64,000 bases of DNA from Deinococcus sp. KSM4-11 (lineage in GTDB: Bacteria > Deinococcota > Deinococci > Deinococcales > Deinococcaceae): positions 124,001 through 188,000 of the forward strand of contig NZ_SSNX01000008.1 in NCBI RefSeq assembly GCF_004801415.1, read 5' to 3'. The position numbers were made by a program, and so were the translations under genes. The notes beneath the pieces were generated by a model. The model did no database searches, was not told the DNA's origin, and was given only the letters and a program-made list of their open reading frames with translations. Of the stretch, positions 1 to 10,185 are shown piece after piece. Within the stretch, counting starts at the first letter, position 1. Each line of letters begins with the position of its first letter.

Positions 1-1295
1 GCGTCCAGCGGCCCGGACTGCGCGTCGTAGCAGACCCGAACCATGGTGCTCTGTCCGGGGTCGAGGGTGATCGGCTGCGCCAGCGGCTGGCCGGCGGCGG
101 TCAACAGGGTGGCCGTGGCGGCGCCCTGCGGGTAGGTGATGGTGAGCGTGAAGTCGTCGCGCACGTCACCGGTGTTCAGCAGCGTGTGGTCGAAGCACAC
201 GGGTTGCCCCTTGACCGCGAACGGCATGGTCTGACGGTCGGCGGCGGTGCCCTCGGGCGCTGTGGGCACGCCCACCGGGCCCAGGGCCACGGCGGGCAGG
301 TAGCGCACGTCGGCGGTAGCGGTAGAGCTGACGGTCACGTTGTCGGTCGTGCCGGTCGCGGTGTTCGGGATCACGTGGTTCTCGGCGCTGGGGCCGGCCA
401 GCATGCGGAAGGTCAGGGCGAGGGTGCCCCCGGCGCTCAGGCTGGGCACGCTGACGCGTACGCCGCGCACCGGCTGGGTCTCGGTGGTCGTCCAGAGCGT
501 GCCGTCGGTGGTGTACTCCAGGGTGCCCTGCGTGGTCTGGGCGCTGCCGGGCACGAACGTCAGGCCCTGCGCGGCCTGCGCGTCGAGTAGATCGGTCAGG
601 GTGAGCACGTGGCTGGCCCCCTGGCCGGTGTTGTTCGCCGTGACGTTCACCGTCGTCTCGCTGCCGGGGCGCACCAGGGCGGGCGTGAAGGTCTTGGTCA
701 CGGCCAAGTCTGGGGGTGGGCCCACGTGCACGCGGCTCACGTTGTCCGCGTCCTGCACGCCCCCGGCGCACCCGGCCACCAGGTTCACGAAGGCGTCGCC
801 CTGCGCGCTGCCGGTATCCACGACCAGCAGCAGCGTGGCCTGGGCGTCAGCATCCAGGGTCACGCTGCTCACCTCGGGCTCGCTGGCGTCCGGCCGCCCG
901 TTGGCGTTGGTATCCACGATCACGTGCACGGCGGGGCTGATGGTGCTGCTCGGGTCCATGACGTTCTGCACGGGGAAGGTCTGCGTGGCGTTGCCGGTGT
1001 TCACGACCGTGTAGGGGAACACGGCCCGCTCGCCGGGCAGCAGCGTGGCGCTCTGGCCGGGCAGCGCCGCCGTACCGTCCGGGCCCACGCTGACCGCACA
1101 CACCGGCTGCACGACAGTGCTGACGATGTTCGACGCGGACTCCTGGGGATCCTGGGGGTTGGGCGTGGCGAACAGCGCAGACGCCTGGTTGGAGATGACG
1201 GTGCCGGCGGGCGTGCCGACCGCGCCCGCCACGCTCGCCAGCGAGAGCAGGCCGAGCAGGGCAGAGCGCAGGACGGAGGGAACGGCTGGTTTCAC
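1..1295 (-). CDS. Exported DUF11/Ig-repeat surface protein (partial, 3' end off window)
   Basis: Only the first ~431 codons are seen; the gene runs off the left edge with its frame open. Residues 1-27 look like a signal peptide (hydrophobic [13 protein letters not shown]). The mature part opens with [12 protein letters not shown], a block shared with the next upstream gene. At least three beta-rich repeats of DUF11/CARDB type follow, one starting at [16 protein letters not shown] near residue 196. The GTG at 1293-1295 is chosen because AGGAG lies 6 nt before it and the signal peptide follows directly. It is the last gene of a leftward three-gene unit. A surface or envelope role is inferred from the family and signal peptide; no enzymatic motif is visible. 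Confidence 0.75.
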   Translation of the reverse strand, partial: MKPAVPSVLRSALLGLLSLASVAGAVGTPAGTVISNQASALFATPNPQDPQESASNIVSTVVQPVCAVSVGPDGTAALPGQSATLLPGERAVFPYTVVNTGNATQTFPVQNVMDPSSTISPAVHVIVDTNANGRPDASEPEVSSVTLDADAQATLLLVVDTGSAQGDAFVNLVAGCAGGVQDADNVSRVHVGPPPDLAVTKTFTPALVRPGSETTVNVTANNTGQGASHVLTLTDLLDAQAAQGLTFVPGSAQTTQGTLEYTTDGTLWTTTETQPVRGVRVSVPSLSAGGTLALTFRMLAGPSAENHVIPNTATGTTDNVTVSSTATADVRYLPAVALGPVGVPTAPEGTAADRQTMPFAVKGQPVCFDHTLLNTGDVRDDFTLTITYPQGAATATLLTAAGQPLAQPITLDPGQSTMVRVCYDAQSGPLD

Positions 1296-1416
1296 TGGGC
1301 GCTCCTAGGATTCAGGACGGGGCGGTGGCAGGGGCGCTGCCGGAGAACTTTGACGTGGAGCCCCAAAATGGGCCAGTTACACAATTGGATTTCTGCTGTT
1401 GGGTCGGGAGTGGAGT

Positions 1417-1448
1417 GGCCCGGCACGCTCCTTGGAGCGTGCCGGGCC
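1417..1448 (-). terminator. Perfect 15-bp hairpin after DUF11 gene
   Basis: GGCCCGGCACGCTCC at 1417-1431 pairs perfectly with 1434-1448 around a 2-nt loop, just past the stop of the 773-aa DUF11 gene. There is no clear U-tract on the minus strand, so it may act as a transcript-stabilising or attenuating stem between this gene and the downstream partial gene rather than as a full terminator. Confidence 0.6.
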
Positions 1449-1454
1449 GGGGCC

Positions 1455-3776
1455 TTATTTGACGGTGACGACGAAGTCCACGCTGAGGGTCGCGCCCGGC
1501 GCGAGGTCATCGGGGATGGAGTCGTTGTTGAGGTCGAGCGCCGTATCGATGACGGTTCCGGCGGCCAGCCCAGCGGCGGGCACCGTGGCCGACCACGAGC
1601 CGCTGTTCACGCGGTAGATGGTCTTGGCGGCGGTCGGGTTCAGGGCCACGCTGAACAGCTCGGTGTTGGCCGGCACGGTGTCACGCAGGAAGAAGGTGGT
1701 CACGGCGGTGTTGTAGTTGTTCTTCGCGATGATCCGGTAGCTGATGCGGTCGCCGGGCTTGGCGCCGTTCGTCCCGGTCGCGGTATAGCCGGCGGGGTTC
1801 GGAATTCCAGCGTATGGGTCGGTGCCAGCGGCCACGCCAGCCTTCGCGGCGAACTTCGCGACCGGCACGCTGCCGATGGGCGACACGCGGATGATGTCGT
1901 TGGTATCGGTGTTGGACGTGGTGCTGTAGTTGCCGACGGAGGTCTGGCTGACCGTGTAGTCCCCGGTCTTGGTGCCGGCGGGTGTCTGGACGACCGCGAT
2001 GGGCTTGTACTCGGTGCCCGGAGCGATGACCGGCGTGATGAACTGGTTGTAGCCGGGATCGGTGGACACCGAGCTCACGCGGGGCAGCAGGGTGCCGTCC
2101 GGCGCGTAGTACAGCACGGGCACGGCGGCGGTCGGCAGGCCCGTCACGGCGTCGGTGAAGGTCACGCTGCCGCTCAGCGTGTACGAATCGTTGTACTGGC
2201 CGTTGTTCGCCACGTCCATGGGGAAGATGGCCGTGCGATCCCCGCTCGCGCCGCCGCCATCCGGGCTGGTCGACCCGCCGGTCGCGCCGTTCGGGTTGAC
2301 GATCTGTACCGGGGTCGGCGCGGAGTCGGCGCCCTGCGCGACGGTCGCGTCGCCGAACTGCGAGGCGGGCGGCAGGATGGTGTCGCGGGTCGCGGCGTTC
2401 GAGACGACGTCCGCGTCCTTGAGCGAGTCGGCGCCGATCTGCACACTGACCTGGCTGATGGGATCGGAGTCGTTCAGATCGGGGAAGATCACCTGGACGC
2501 GGTACACGCCGGTGCTGTTGGCCGGCACGGTCACGGTCGGGTACAGCGCGGCAGTGGGATTGGTGGGGTCGGTGGATTTCTTGATGACTGCGCCCGTCAC
2601 CGGATCCAGGAAGCTGACCTTCACGCCGGTCGTGGTGTTGGTGAACACGCCGGTTGTGTCGTCGTAGGTGTACGCGGGATCAGCGGTGCCGTTGGCCAGC
2701 ACCGGGTAGAGTTGCACGGTGTCGCTTGCGGCGCCGGTGTTCTTCAGGGTGTTCGTGAACACGACCGTGTCGGGAGTGGCGTTGGTGTCGGCCTTGGGGT
2801 ACGCGAACTGTTCATCGGTGGCCACGTTCGGCACGATCGGCGTGCCGCCGGGCGTGGGATCCGACGCGGGCGCGCCGGGCGTGACGTACCCGGCGGTGGT
2901 CACGACCGGGGTGTTGTCGTTCGCCTTGCCGGTCGTCTCGGTGGGCACGTCCACGCTCGTGACCGGAGGAATCAGGGCGGGGTTCGTGATGGGGTTGCCC
3001 TGGCTGTCGACGGGGTTCGTGACGCTGGTGTTGGGGTTGTTGTCCAGGACGGGCGTGAACACGGTCACGCGCACGAACTGGCGGTCGGTGGCCGCCGCCT
3101 TGCCGTCTTCGGTCACGGTGCTGCCGTTCGCGTAGCCGTTGCCGGGCGTGACGAGCGGATCGGCGCCCTGCGTGCCGGTCACGGTGCCCACCGGGCTCGC
3201 GCCGAACACGCTCGCCGGCGTGATCAGGGTCGGATCGGTCGGCAGCGTGACGACCTGCACGATCTTGATCACGCCCTCGTCGGTGCCGGGGGTCGCGGGA
3301 TCGTCGGCCAGGACGGTCACTGTGCTGCCCGCCACGATCTCCGCCCCGCGGCTGCCGTCAGTGTTCAGGCGGTAGTACTTGACGACCTCGCCCGAAGCGC
3401 TGCCGGTCGTGTCGGCGTTCAGGATGATTCCCAGCGTGACGTTCCCGTTGTTCACCAGCGAGTAGTTCGTGGCAATCTGCTGACCGGGCACCGCGCCGGA
3501 CGTGACCACGGTGGTCGTGCTCAGGTCATTCTGGGTGCCGCCGTCGGTGGTGCCGTCCGAGTACGTGACGTCGAAGGCGGGCTTGGGCAGCACGACCGTG
3601 GACACGGTGTTCGACGGGCTGCTGATGTTCTTGGTCGGATCCGTGGGGTTGTTGGGATCCGGGAACTCGGCGCTGGCGGTGTTCGTGATGGTCGTGCCGG
3701 CCAGAGTACCGGCGGCGCTGGCCGAACCAGCGGCGAGGGCGGCCATCAGGACGAGTAGGGCGGGAGCTTTTTGCAT
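1455..3776 (-). CDS. Exported DUF11 repeat surface protein, 773 aa
   Basis: Secreted or envelope protein made almost entirely of Thr/Val/Pro/Asp-rich beta repeats. It has a clear signal peptide (MQKAPALLVLMAALAAGSASA), then the block TITNTASAEFPDPNNP, related to the start of the mature part of the partial gene at 1-1295. Recurrent segments such as ATNYSLVNNGNVTLGI, NTLKNTGAASDTVQLY and the C-terminal ISYRIIAKNNYNTAVTTFFL resemble DUF11 repeats of prokaryotic surface proteins. The ATG at 3776 is preceded by GGAGG at normal spacing. It is the middle gene of the leftward unit, after the small DUF11 protein at 3853-4347. An S-layer-associated or adhesive role is inference; no catalytic residues are visible. 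Confidence 0.8.
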   Translation of the reverse strand: MQKAPALLVLMAALAAGSASAAGTLAGTTITNTASAEFPDPNNPTDPTKNISSPSNTVSTVVLPKPAFDVTYSDGTTDGGTQNDLSTTTVVTSGAVPGQQIATNYSLVNNGNVTLGIILNADTTGSASGEVVKYYRLNTDGSRGAEIVAGSTVTVLADDPATPGTDEGVIKIVQVVTLPTDPTLITPASVFGASPVGTVTGTQGADPLVTPGNGYANGSTVTEDGKAAATDRQFVRVTVFTPVLDNNPNTSVTNPVDSQGNPITNPALIPPVTSVDVPTETTGKANDNTPVVTTAGYVTPGAPASDPTPGGTPIVPNVATDEQFAYPKADTNATPDTVVFTNTLKNTGAASDTVQLYPVLANGTADPAYTYDDTTGVFTNTTTGVKVSFLDPVTGAVIKKSTDPTNPTAALYPTVTVPANSTGVYRVQVIFPDLNDSDPISQVSVQIGADSLKDADVVSNAATRDTILPPASQFGDATVAQGADSAPTPVQIVNPNGATGGSTSPDGGGASGDRTAIFPMDVANNGQYNDSYTLSGSVTFTDAVTGLPTAAVPVLYYAPDGTLLPRVSSVSTDPGYNQFITPVIAPGTEYKPIAVVQTPAGTKTGDYTVSQTSVGNYSTTSNTDTNDIIRVSPIGSVPVAKFAAKAGVAAGTDPYAGIPNPAGYTATGTNGAKPGDRISYRIIAKNNYNTAVTTFFLRDTVPANTELFSVALNPTAAKTIYRVNSGSWSATVPAAGLAAGTVIDTALDLNNDSIPDDLAPGATLSVDFVVTVK

Positions 3777-3852
3777 GGGATCCTCCAGAACAGGGGCGGA
3801 GTCGGGTATGAACGGGCTCCGCCTGTGTGGGCCGGAGGCAGGGGGAAGGGAA

Positions 3853-4347
3853 TTACTTGACCTGGATGCGGTAGCCGAGCTTCACGGTGGCCTGCGCGCC
3901 AAGTTCAGCGACGTACCAGCGCACGGCGGTGTACTCGCCGGGTTTCACCTCCACCTGCTTGGTGACGCTCTTGCCGTTCTCGGTGACGGTGACGCTCTTC
4001 ATCAGCGGGGCGGGGGCGAAGGTCTTGCCATCGATGGAGTATTCCGTGCGGGTGACGGGCAGTCCGGCCTCGGGCGCCATGTAGAAGGTGTTTTTGGGGA
4101 CGGGTAGCGTGACCGGGAGGTTCATGACGGCCTTCGTGCCCGTGTTCTTCACCGTGACGACCTGGCTCAGGACGTCGCCTGGAAGCACGTTGCCCGGGTT
4201 GGGCACGAGCTGCTCGGTGGTCTTGCCATCGGCCTGCACGCTGTGAACGGCGAACAGCGTCAGGTTCAGGACGATCGGATTGGCCGTCTGGGCCAGAACC
4301 GTGCCCAGTCCAAGGGCGGCGAGTAACGCGGGGGTAAGGGGTTTCAT
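3853..4347 (-). CDS. Small exported DUF11-like protein, 164 aa
   Basis: A signal peptide (MKPLTPALLAALGLGTVLAQ) precedes one Ig-like DUF11-type domain. It contains DVLSQVVTVKNTGTKAVMNL and ends in LGYRIQVK. It is a paralogue of the protein at 40780-41337: both share a 'gene-for-conflict' poor region, then V-x-N-x-G-T-x-x-x-x-x-x-P-V-T, YSxDG and SVTENGK(S/T)V. AAGGAGA lies about 6 nt before the ATG. It is the first gene of the unit with 1455-3776 and 1-1295, so the three are probably co-expressed surface components. No specific function can be assigned. Confidence 0.75.
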   Translation of the reverse strand: MKPLTPALLAALGLGTVLAQTANPIVLNLTLFAVHSVQADGKTTEQLVPNPGNVLPGDVLSQVVTVKNTGTKAVMNLPVTLPVPKNTFYMAPEAGLPVTRTEYSIDGKTFAPAPLMKSVTVTENGKSVTKQVEVKPGEYTAVRWYVAELGAQATVKLGYRIQVK

Positions 4348-4904
4348 GACTGTCTCCTTCGGGGGGCAACGCTGGGGATGACGACGACCTTCCGGCTCTG
4401 GTCGGCACGGGCCAGAACTGGAAATACGCTACGAATCAGGTTCTTACCAATTGCTTACGGAACCTTCATTTTTGGGGGAAATTCGTCGTGAGGCTCGCAA
4501 CAGGCAAAAATGTAATCGATTTCGAAATTAACGCTGTCGTCAGCCATCTGATCGCCGGTCAGCTGGCCTATTGCTGGTGATTCAGGGCGGTGTGGTCAGC
4601 GCACGTTGCTGGACGAGCACGCGGAACCTCCCACGACCAAACGGTGGAGGTCGAGTCCAGGGGAAGGCTCCTGCTCAAGGCGGGTGGATTGGGCAGAGCG
4701 GGTGACGGTCATAGCAAGAGAAGGAAGCCCTCACACCTCTACGGCGGCCTCCGCCCTGCCAATCACAGCAGCGATAACTGACGCTGCCGTGTGGCAAGTG
4801 AAGTCTTTTCCCTGCTGCCCAGCGCCATGGTCGAGCAGGCTCGGCGGCCCTAGGTCGGTGACATCACTCCTTGGACATCTGGCCGCGCCTATACACGCCT
4901 GCGT
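4348..4904. promoter_or_regulatory. Long gap with AT-rich promoter region of the DUF11 unit
   Basis: No convincing gene lies in these 557 bases. The part at about 4430-4545 is clearly AT-richer than the surroundings and contains overlapping small palindromes (AATCGATT, ATTTCGAAAT), so the promoter of the leftward DUF11 unit is probably here. A weak -35/-10 candidate on the minus strand is TTGGTA followed 18 nt later by TATTTC. The remainder (4550-4904), downstream of the penicillin-binding protein gene, shows only short unconvincing frames. Confidence 0.4.
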
Positions 4905-7424
4905 TCAGTTCAGGGGAGGGATTTCGTTGGTCGGCGCTGGCGTGCTCTGATCGGCTGGGGGCACGGCGTCCGGCGGCAGGGGATCCTGCGTGGACTCCGT
5001 GGGTGTACCGGTGTTCGGCGCGGGCGATGGGTCGGTCGTGCCCTGATCTGTCGGCAGCGCTTCGGGCGGCGCGGCGTCGACGATCGCGGAGTCCGCCGGC
5101 ACCGTATCGGTTGATGGAGTCACGGTGTCGGCCGGTGGCGCGGTGTCCATCAGGGTGGAGTCGGGCGCTGGGGCGACGTCCGGCGTGACGGTACCTGGAT
5201 CGACGGTGCCCGGGTCTGTCACGGTCGAATCGGTCGAGGTGGGATCAGCTGGAACGGGCTCCACGGGTGTAGCGGTCGACGGGTCAGGGGTGATGGTGCT
5301 GGCATCCGGCGTGGCGTCCTGGGTGGCGGCGGCCGGTTCGGGTGCGGGGGTGGACTCCGGCGCGGGCGGGCGGCGGCGCGTGAAGAACCCGCCCTGCTGC
5401 CCACTGCCGTCGCGGGCGACGGGTTCCTGATCGGCCTCGGCCGTGCGGAAGGCCATGTCCACCTGCCGGATGGTGCGGTACGCGATTCCGGCGGGCTCCT
5501 GAAACCTGACAGGCGTTTGCCCCTGGAGCGCGCCGGCGACCGCCTGCTGCCACACCGGGGTGGGCACCACGCCGCTGTAGGCCCACGTGGGCAGTGTGCC
5601 GCCATCCTGCTTGCCCACCCACACGGCGCCCGCGACGGTCGGCGTGACCCCGGCGAACCACAGGTCCTTGATGTCGTTGGTGGTGCCGGTCTTTCCGCCG
5701 ACTGGCCATCCGGGAATCAGCGCGCGGGTGGCCAGGCCTCCCTGCGACTCGCTCAGGTCGTTCACCACGCCCCGGATCATGTCCAGCCCCAGGAAGGCCG
5801 TCTGGGCGTCCCACACGCGGTGCGCGGCGGGGGCCGGGCGGGCGTATAGCACCTTGCCACGCGCGTCCTCGACCGTGCGGACCAGGCTGGGCGCGTAGTA
5901 CAGGCCGCCGTTCGCGAAGGCGGCGTACGCCTCGGCCATCTGCAGGGGGCTGGCCTCCAGCGTGCCGATGGTCAGCGAGAGCCCACCCTGATCGGGGGGG
6001 GTGAGGCCCAGTTCACGCAGTTTCGCCTCGAAGGTCGGCACGCCGATCTCCTGCCCGATCCGCACGGTCGGCAGGTTCAGCGAGTGGTCCAGGGCGTAGC
6101 GCATGGTCACGTAGCGCCCGGTCCACCGGCCATCGTAATTCTGCGGCTGGTAGTCGTTGTTCGTCAGCGGCGAGTCCAGCACCGTGTCGCTCTGCTTCCA
6201 GCCCTTTTGCAGCGCCAGCGTGTACAGCAGCGGCTTGATGGAACTGCCCACCTGCCGCCGCGCCTGCGTGGCATTGTTCCAGTCGCTGGCCCGCCCGCCC
6301 GTGAGCTTCTGCCCGACCAGGGCCAGCACCTCGCCGTTCACGGGACTGACCAGCGCAATCCCCAGGGTCGCGCCGTCCGGGAGCTGGGCGTTCAGGCTGG
6401 CCTGCTCCGCCGCCTGCTGCGCGGGCACGCTCATGCCGGTCACGATCCGCCCGCCCCCGTACAGCGCCTTGCGCCCGATGATCGGCAGCAGTTCCTTCTC
6501 GACCGCCTGTAGATAATGCTGGTATGCGTACTTCGGGCCGTCCTGCGCCTCGAAGGCCGTGATGTTCTCCTGCAGGCGTTCTGGGCGCTCCAGGATGGCG
6601 CTGCGTACCGTGCCGTCGTCGTTCCAGCCGATCCGCCAGCCCGCCGGGTAGATCGGCGTCTTCCACGCCTCGTTCGCCTGCGCCTGCGTCACGCGGCCGT
6701 CCTCGACCATGCGTGCCAGCAGATCCTTCATCAGCGGGCGGTATTCCTTGAACTCCTTGTAGCGGCGATTCGGCGCAGGAATGATGGTCGCCAGGTAGAC
6801 GCTCTCCGCGAGGTTCAGATCCGCCGCGTTCTTGTGGAAGTACGCGTGCGCGGCCGTACCGGCCCCGACGATGTCGCTGCGCCCGCCATCGCCCCAGTAC
6901 ACGATGTTCAGGTACGCGTTCAGGATCTTCTGCTTGTCGTAGGTGCGGTCGAGCTGGTAGGCCAGCACAGCTTCCTTGAACTTGCGTTCCGGCGTGCGGG
7001 CCGCGTGCAGATCGGCCAGCAGCGTGTTCTTCACGACCTGCTGCGTAATCGAGCTGCCCCCCTCCAGGTCGTTCTTCAGCAGGCCCTTGAGCAGCCCGCG
7101 CGCGATGCCGATGTAATCCACGCCGTGATGCTCGTAGAAGCGCCGGTCTTCACTGGTCACCACGGCCTTTTGCAGCGGCGCGGCGATCTGGCCCAGCGGC
7201 ACGAGGTTGCGGTTCACGCCGCCCGACGAGTCCAGGCTGGGCGTGAGGGTACCGACCAGGGTGCCCGTGCGGTCGTACACGCGCGTCTGGCCGCTGAATT
7301 CCAGCACGTCCAGATCGGACACGCTGGGCAGGTCGCGGCCCCACGCATACCACAAGCCACCCGCGCTGCCCAGCGCCACCATCAGCAGGACGCCCAGACC
7401 GGTCAGCCATTTCACCCTTGCCAC
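4905..7424 (-). CDS. Class A penicillin-binding protein (PBP1A-type, GT51 + transpeptidase), 839 aa
   Basis: Bifunctional peptidoglycan polymerase and cross-linker, membrane-anchored by residues 7-27. The GT51 transglycosylase shows [10 protein letters not shown] (92-101) and [12 protein letters not shown] (122-133). The transpeptidase has all three active-site boxes: SSIK (394-397), SLN (448-450) and KTG (578-580). From about residue 680 the protein ends in ~150 residues of low-complexity Pro/Thr/Asp/Ala sequence with no domain. The start is a GTG at 7422-7424; an in-frame GTG at 7415 is an alternative and neither has a strong Shine-Dalgarno. It is transcribed divergently from ttcA. Confidence 0.93.
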   Translation of the reverse strand: MARVKWLTGLGVLLMVALGSAGGLWYAWGRDLPSVSDLDVLEFSGQTRVYDRTGTLVGTLTPSLDSSGGVNRNLVPLGQIAAPLQKAVVTSEDRRFYEHHGVDYIGIARGLLKGLLKNDLEGGSSITQQVVKNTLLADLHAARTPERKFKEAVLAYQLDRTYDKQKILNAYLNIVYWGDGGRSDIVGAGTAAHAYFHKNAADLNLAESVYLATIIPAPNRRYKEFKEYRPLMKDLLARMVEDGRVTQAQANEAWKTPIYPAGWRIGWNDDGTVRSAILERPERLQENITAFEAQDGPKYAYQHYLQAVEKELLPIIGRKALYGGGRIVTGMSVPAQQAAEQASLNAQLPDGATLGIALVSPVNGEVLALVGQKLTGGRASDWNNATQARRQVGSSIKPLLYTLALQKGWKQSDTVLDSPLTNNDYQPQNYDGRWTGRYVTMRYALDHSLNLPTVRIGQEIGVPTFEAKLRELGLTPPDQGGLSLTIGTLEASPLQMAEAYAAFANGGLYYAPSLVRTVEDARGKVLYARPAPAAHRVWDAQTAFLGLDMIRGVVNDLSESQGGLATRALIPGWPVGGKTGTTNDIKDLWFAGVTPTVAGAVWVGKQDGGTLPTWAYSGVVPTPVWQQAVAGALQGQTPVRFQEPAGIAYRTIRQVDMAFRTAEADQEPVARDGSGQQGGFFTRRRPPAPESTPAPEPAAATQDATPDASTITPDPSTATPVEPVPADPTSTDSTVTDPGTVDPGTVTPDVAPAPDSTLMDTAPPADTVTPSTDTVPADSAIVDAAPPEALPTDQGTTDPSPAPNTGTPTESTQDPLPPDAVPPADQSTPAPTNEIPPLN

Positions 7425-7584
7425 TCTACCGGGCGGTCATGTGAGCCGTCCGGTCGGACGTCACCCTCGGGAGCCTGGGGTCGCATACAGAACCACACGC
7501 CGTCAGTCTGCCCGGCCGCGTCCCGCCGTGCGTCCACCGTAAGCATGAGAAGCCGCCAGCCAGTAGCATGACCGCGGAATTCCT

Positions 7585-8439
7585 ATGCCCAGCCCGCTGA
7601 CCGCTCACACCGACGCCCTGCTGCGGCCCATCGTCCGCGCGGCCGGGCAGGCGATCGCCGACTACGCCATGATCGAGGCCGGTGACCGCGTGATGGTCTG
7701 CGTGAGCGGCGGCAAGGACAGCTACACCCTGCTCGACGTGCTGCTGCACCTTCAGCGTGTGGCGCCCATCGACTTCGAGCTCGTCGCCGTGAACCTCGAC
7801 CAGGGCCAGCCGGGCTTCCCGGTCGAGGTGCTGCCGCGCCACCTGCGTGACCTGGGCGTGACACACGACGTGATCCGCCAGGACACCTACTCGGTCGTGA
7901 AGGAGAAGGTGCCTGAGGGCAAGACCACCTGCGCGCTGTGCAGTCGGCTGCGCCGGGGCGCGCTGTACGCCCACGCCCGCCGGATCGGGGCCACGAAAAT
8001 CGCTCTAGGGCACCACCGCGAGGACATCCTCGAAACCTTTTTCATGAACCTCTTCCATGGCGCCCGCCTGAAAGCCATGCCTCCCAAGCTCCAGTCCGAC
8101 GACGGCACGAACGTCGTGATTCGCCCCCTCGCCTACGTGCCCGAGGCGTCCATTGCGGCCTATGCGCTGGCCCGCGCGTTCCCGATTATTCCCTGCGACC
8201 TGTGCGGCTCGCAGCCGAACCTGCAACGCGAGGTCGTGGGGCGGATGCTGGCCGACTGGGAACGCGAGCAGCCCGGCCGCTCGAACACCATGCTGCGCGC
8301 CCTAGCAAACGTGGACGCCAGCCACCTGCTCGACGGCGATCTGTTCAACTTTACGGAGCTGAGCGCGGTGGGGCAGAGGGCGGCTGGGCCTGACCCCGCA
8401 GTGCTGGCCGGCCTAGACGAATTGCCGATGCTGGGGTAG
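7585..8439 (+). CDS. ttcA: tRNA 2-thiocytidine biosynthesis protein TtcA
   Basis: ATP-dependent, iron-sulfur tRNA thiolase of the PP-loop family that makes 2-thiocytidine at position 32. The PP-loop SGGKDS is at residues 41-46, the CALC pair at 116-119 and a third conserved cysteine pair in the C-terminal segment [14 protein letters not shown]. At 284 aa it is close to the usual family length. It stands alone, divergent from the PBP gene, and converges with the MBL-fold gene. Confidence 0.93.
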   Translation: MPSPLTAHTDALLRPIVRAAGQAIADYAMIEAGDRVMVCVSGGKDSYTLLDVLLHLQRVAPIDFELVAVNLDQGQPGFPVEVLPRHLRDLGVTHDVIRQDTYSVVKEKVPEGKTTCALCSRLRRGALYAHARRIGATKIALGHHREDILETFFMNLFHGARLKAMPPKLQSDDGTNVVIRPLAYVPEASIAAYALARAFPIIPCDLCGSQPNLQREVVGRMLADWEREQPGRSNTMLRALANVDASHLLDGDLFNFTELSAVGQRAAGPDPAVLAGLDELPMLG

Positions 8440-8444
8440 CGAGA

Positions 8445-8474
8445 CCTGCCTAGCGGAAGTCCGACTAGAGGCAG
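8445..8474. terminator. Possible bidirectional hairpin between convergent genes
   Basis: CCTGCCTAG at 8445-8453 pairs with CTAGAGGCAGG at 8464-8474 (2-nt bulge). It lies between the ends of ttcA and the MBL-fold gene, so it could serve both. No strong T-tract. Confidence 0.35.
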
Positions 8475-8502
8475 GGAGTGGGAAGCACAGGTCTTCGCCT
8501 CC

Positions 8503-9207
8503 TCAGTCGTAATACGCCGGCAGCATCTTTAGCCCTTCCCACTGCGCCGTATCGTGCCCGAAGATGACCAGCCCGATCTGCTCGCGCTCTACCAGATCGA
8601 GCAGCTTGATGGTGCTGGCCCGCACCGCTTCGGCGTCTGGGTTGCTCCCGTCGTCCTGCGGCTCACGGGTAAACCCCACGGCGAAGGGCACCGCGTCAAC
8701 CGTCAACAACACGGCCCCCGTGTTGGGCAGTCGCACCACCACCGATTGATGCCCCGGCACGTGGCCGCTCGTCTCGACCAGCTCCAGCCCCGGCAGCAGT
8801 TCCGTGTCTCCGTCTATCAGCCGAATGCGCTCCACTGGCTGATCCCATTGGGATCGAAGAGGAGCAAAACGCGGATTGGTCGCCGCATCCAGATGATGCA
8901 CCCGCTGAACGACATAATTCGCCTTCGTGAACGCTGCGTGTCTTCCAGCGTGATCAATATCGTAATGCGTCGAGATGACCGTATCGATATCGTCCGGTGT
9001 CAACCCAATGCCTGCCAACTGCTCGATAACGTCCTGCCCATTCTTAAAATCCGATGCTTCTTCAGGCAGAACCTCGGGCAAACCGGTATCAATCAGAATG
9101 TTTCTGCCGTCATCCGTCTGCACCAGAGAGCAGACAATCGGGATGTGGTATTCGGGCATGATTCCAACCTGCATCAGATAAAGACGCGTCACGGCGCTCT
9201 GGGTCAT
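8503..9207 (-). CDS. MBL-fold hydrolase, AHL-lactonase-like
   Basis: Metallo-beta-lactamase-fold hydrolase of 234 aa resembling N-acyl-homoserine-lactone lactonases of the AiiA/AttM group. The metal site is THYDIDH at residues 80-86 (H81, D83, D85, H86), followed by SGHVPGHQ, VDAVPF and the late FGHD. AGGGGGA lies 5 nt before the ATG. The gene, especially its 5' half and upstream region (about 8860-9450), is AT-richer than its neighbours, with codons such as ATT and AAT, which hints at acquisition by transfer. The family is clear; quorum-quenching substrate specificity is only inferred. Confidence 0.8.
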   Translation of the reverse strand: MTQSAVTRLYLMQVGIMPEYHIPIVCSLVQTDDGRNILIDTGLPEVLPEEASDFKNGQDVIEQLAGIGLTPDDIDTVISTHYDIDHAGRHAAFTKANYVVQRVHHLDAATNPRFAPLRSQWDQPVERIRLIDGDTELLPGLELVETSGHVPGHQSVVVRLPNTGAVLLTVDAVPFAVGFTREPQDDGSNPDAEAVRASTIKLLDLVEREQIGLVIFGHDTAQWEGLKMLPAYYD

Positions 9208-9454
9208 AGGTTCCCCCTGATATCGAATGTACGGTTTTACTTACGAAGACGCGGTGATTTAAGCCTGTGCATGCCCATGCTCTGCCGTGGCTGACGCCGG
9301 CATTCATATCGTTTCTGAATAGAGCCTGCAGGAGAGGCATGTACCAGTCGTGGCCGGGAAACGGTCTTGATGCCCCTGTGGTGCCTGTGTACCTCGATTC
9401 GGGAATGAAATCTGATTCGTTGTCAGATCAACAAATCCTCCTGCAGCGTTCGCT

Positions 9455-10084
9455 TCAACTGTGGCCGACCGTCGCCGTGCCCAGACCGAGCGCGACGTAG
9501 ACCCCGCCGGTCACATACTTCTGTCGCCGGGCAAACAGGCGGTTCCCCCGCAGTTTCCGGCCGACGCTGCCTGCCAGCAGGGCATATGTGGAATCGCTGA
9601 CCGAGGCGAGCGCCAGGAACACTAGCCCCAGCGTGAGGGTCTGTATCCACACCGGCCCGCGCGCCGGGTGCACAAACTGCGGCAGGAAGGCCAGGAAGAA
9701 GATGGCCGTCTTGGGGTTCAGGGCGTTCACGGTGGCACCCTGCCAGAAAATCCGCGAGAGCGGCTGGGCAGGCGGCAGGGCCACGTCCACCACCTCATCT
9801 CTGGCCAGCAGTGTGCGCACCCCGAGGAAGATCAGGTACGCCGCGCCGGCGAATTTCAGGACGCTGAACAGCAGGGCAGAGGACAGCACCAGCGCCGACA
9901 CCCCCAGCGTGGCCGCGAACACGTGCACCAGCCCGCCCGTCTGCACGCCCAGCGCCGACACCAGTCCCGCCCGGCGGCCCTGCTGCATGGATCGCGCCAC
10001 GATGTACAGGACGCTCGGCCCTGGAATCAGCAGCAGCGCCAGGGCCGCCACCGCGAAGGTCAGGAGGGTCGGCAGCTCAGGCAT
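9455..10084 (-). CDS. LysE/RhtB-family amino-acid exporter
   Basis: Integral membrane protein of 209 aa with about six hydrophobic segments and the family signature near the N-terminus (LLIPGPSVLYIVARSMQQGRRAG). It includes the conserved NPKTAIFFLAFLPQFV stretch after the third segment. Such proteins export amino acids or their derivatives across the inner membrane; the substrate cannot be read from sequence. It is a single gene with a 100-bp gap to the SDR gene upstream. Confidence 0.88.
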   Translation of the reverse strand: MPELPTLLTFAVAALALLLIPGPSVLYIVARSMQQGRRAGLVSALGVQTGGLVHVFAATLGVSALVLSSALLFSVLKFAGAAYLIFLGVRTLLARDEVVDVALPPAQPLSRIFWQGATVNALNPKTAIFFLAFLPQFVHPARGPVWIQTLTLGLVFLALASVSDSTYALLAGSVGRKLRGNRLFARRQKYVTGGVYVALGLGTATVGHS

Positions 10085-10185
10085 GAAATCGCCTGCGACG
10101 CACGGACGGTGAAAGGGTCAGGGCACAGGGCACGGTGGTGTCATCCTCCCATGTTTAAGGTGAGGCGAAGGCCTGAAGCGTATCC

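Noticed and set aside
609..3758. Very long plus-strand open frame (~1,000 codons)
   Set aside because: It is antisense to two DUF11 genes that have signal peptides and ribosome-binding sites; the product is Gly/Arg/His-rich with no family, typical of high-GC shadow frames.
4455..4547. 30-codon minus-strand ORF in the DUF11 promoter region
   Set aside because: No Shine-Dalgarno or -10 at the right place and no recognisable product; the AT-rich segment is better read as promoter DNA.
4606..4950. 114-codon plus-strand frame, considered as a transposase remnant
   Set aside because: No transposase motifs or terminal inverted repeats on either strand; it overlaps the end of the PBP gene.
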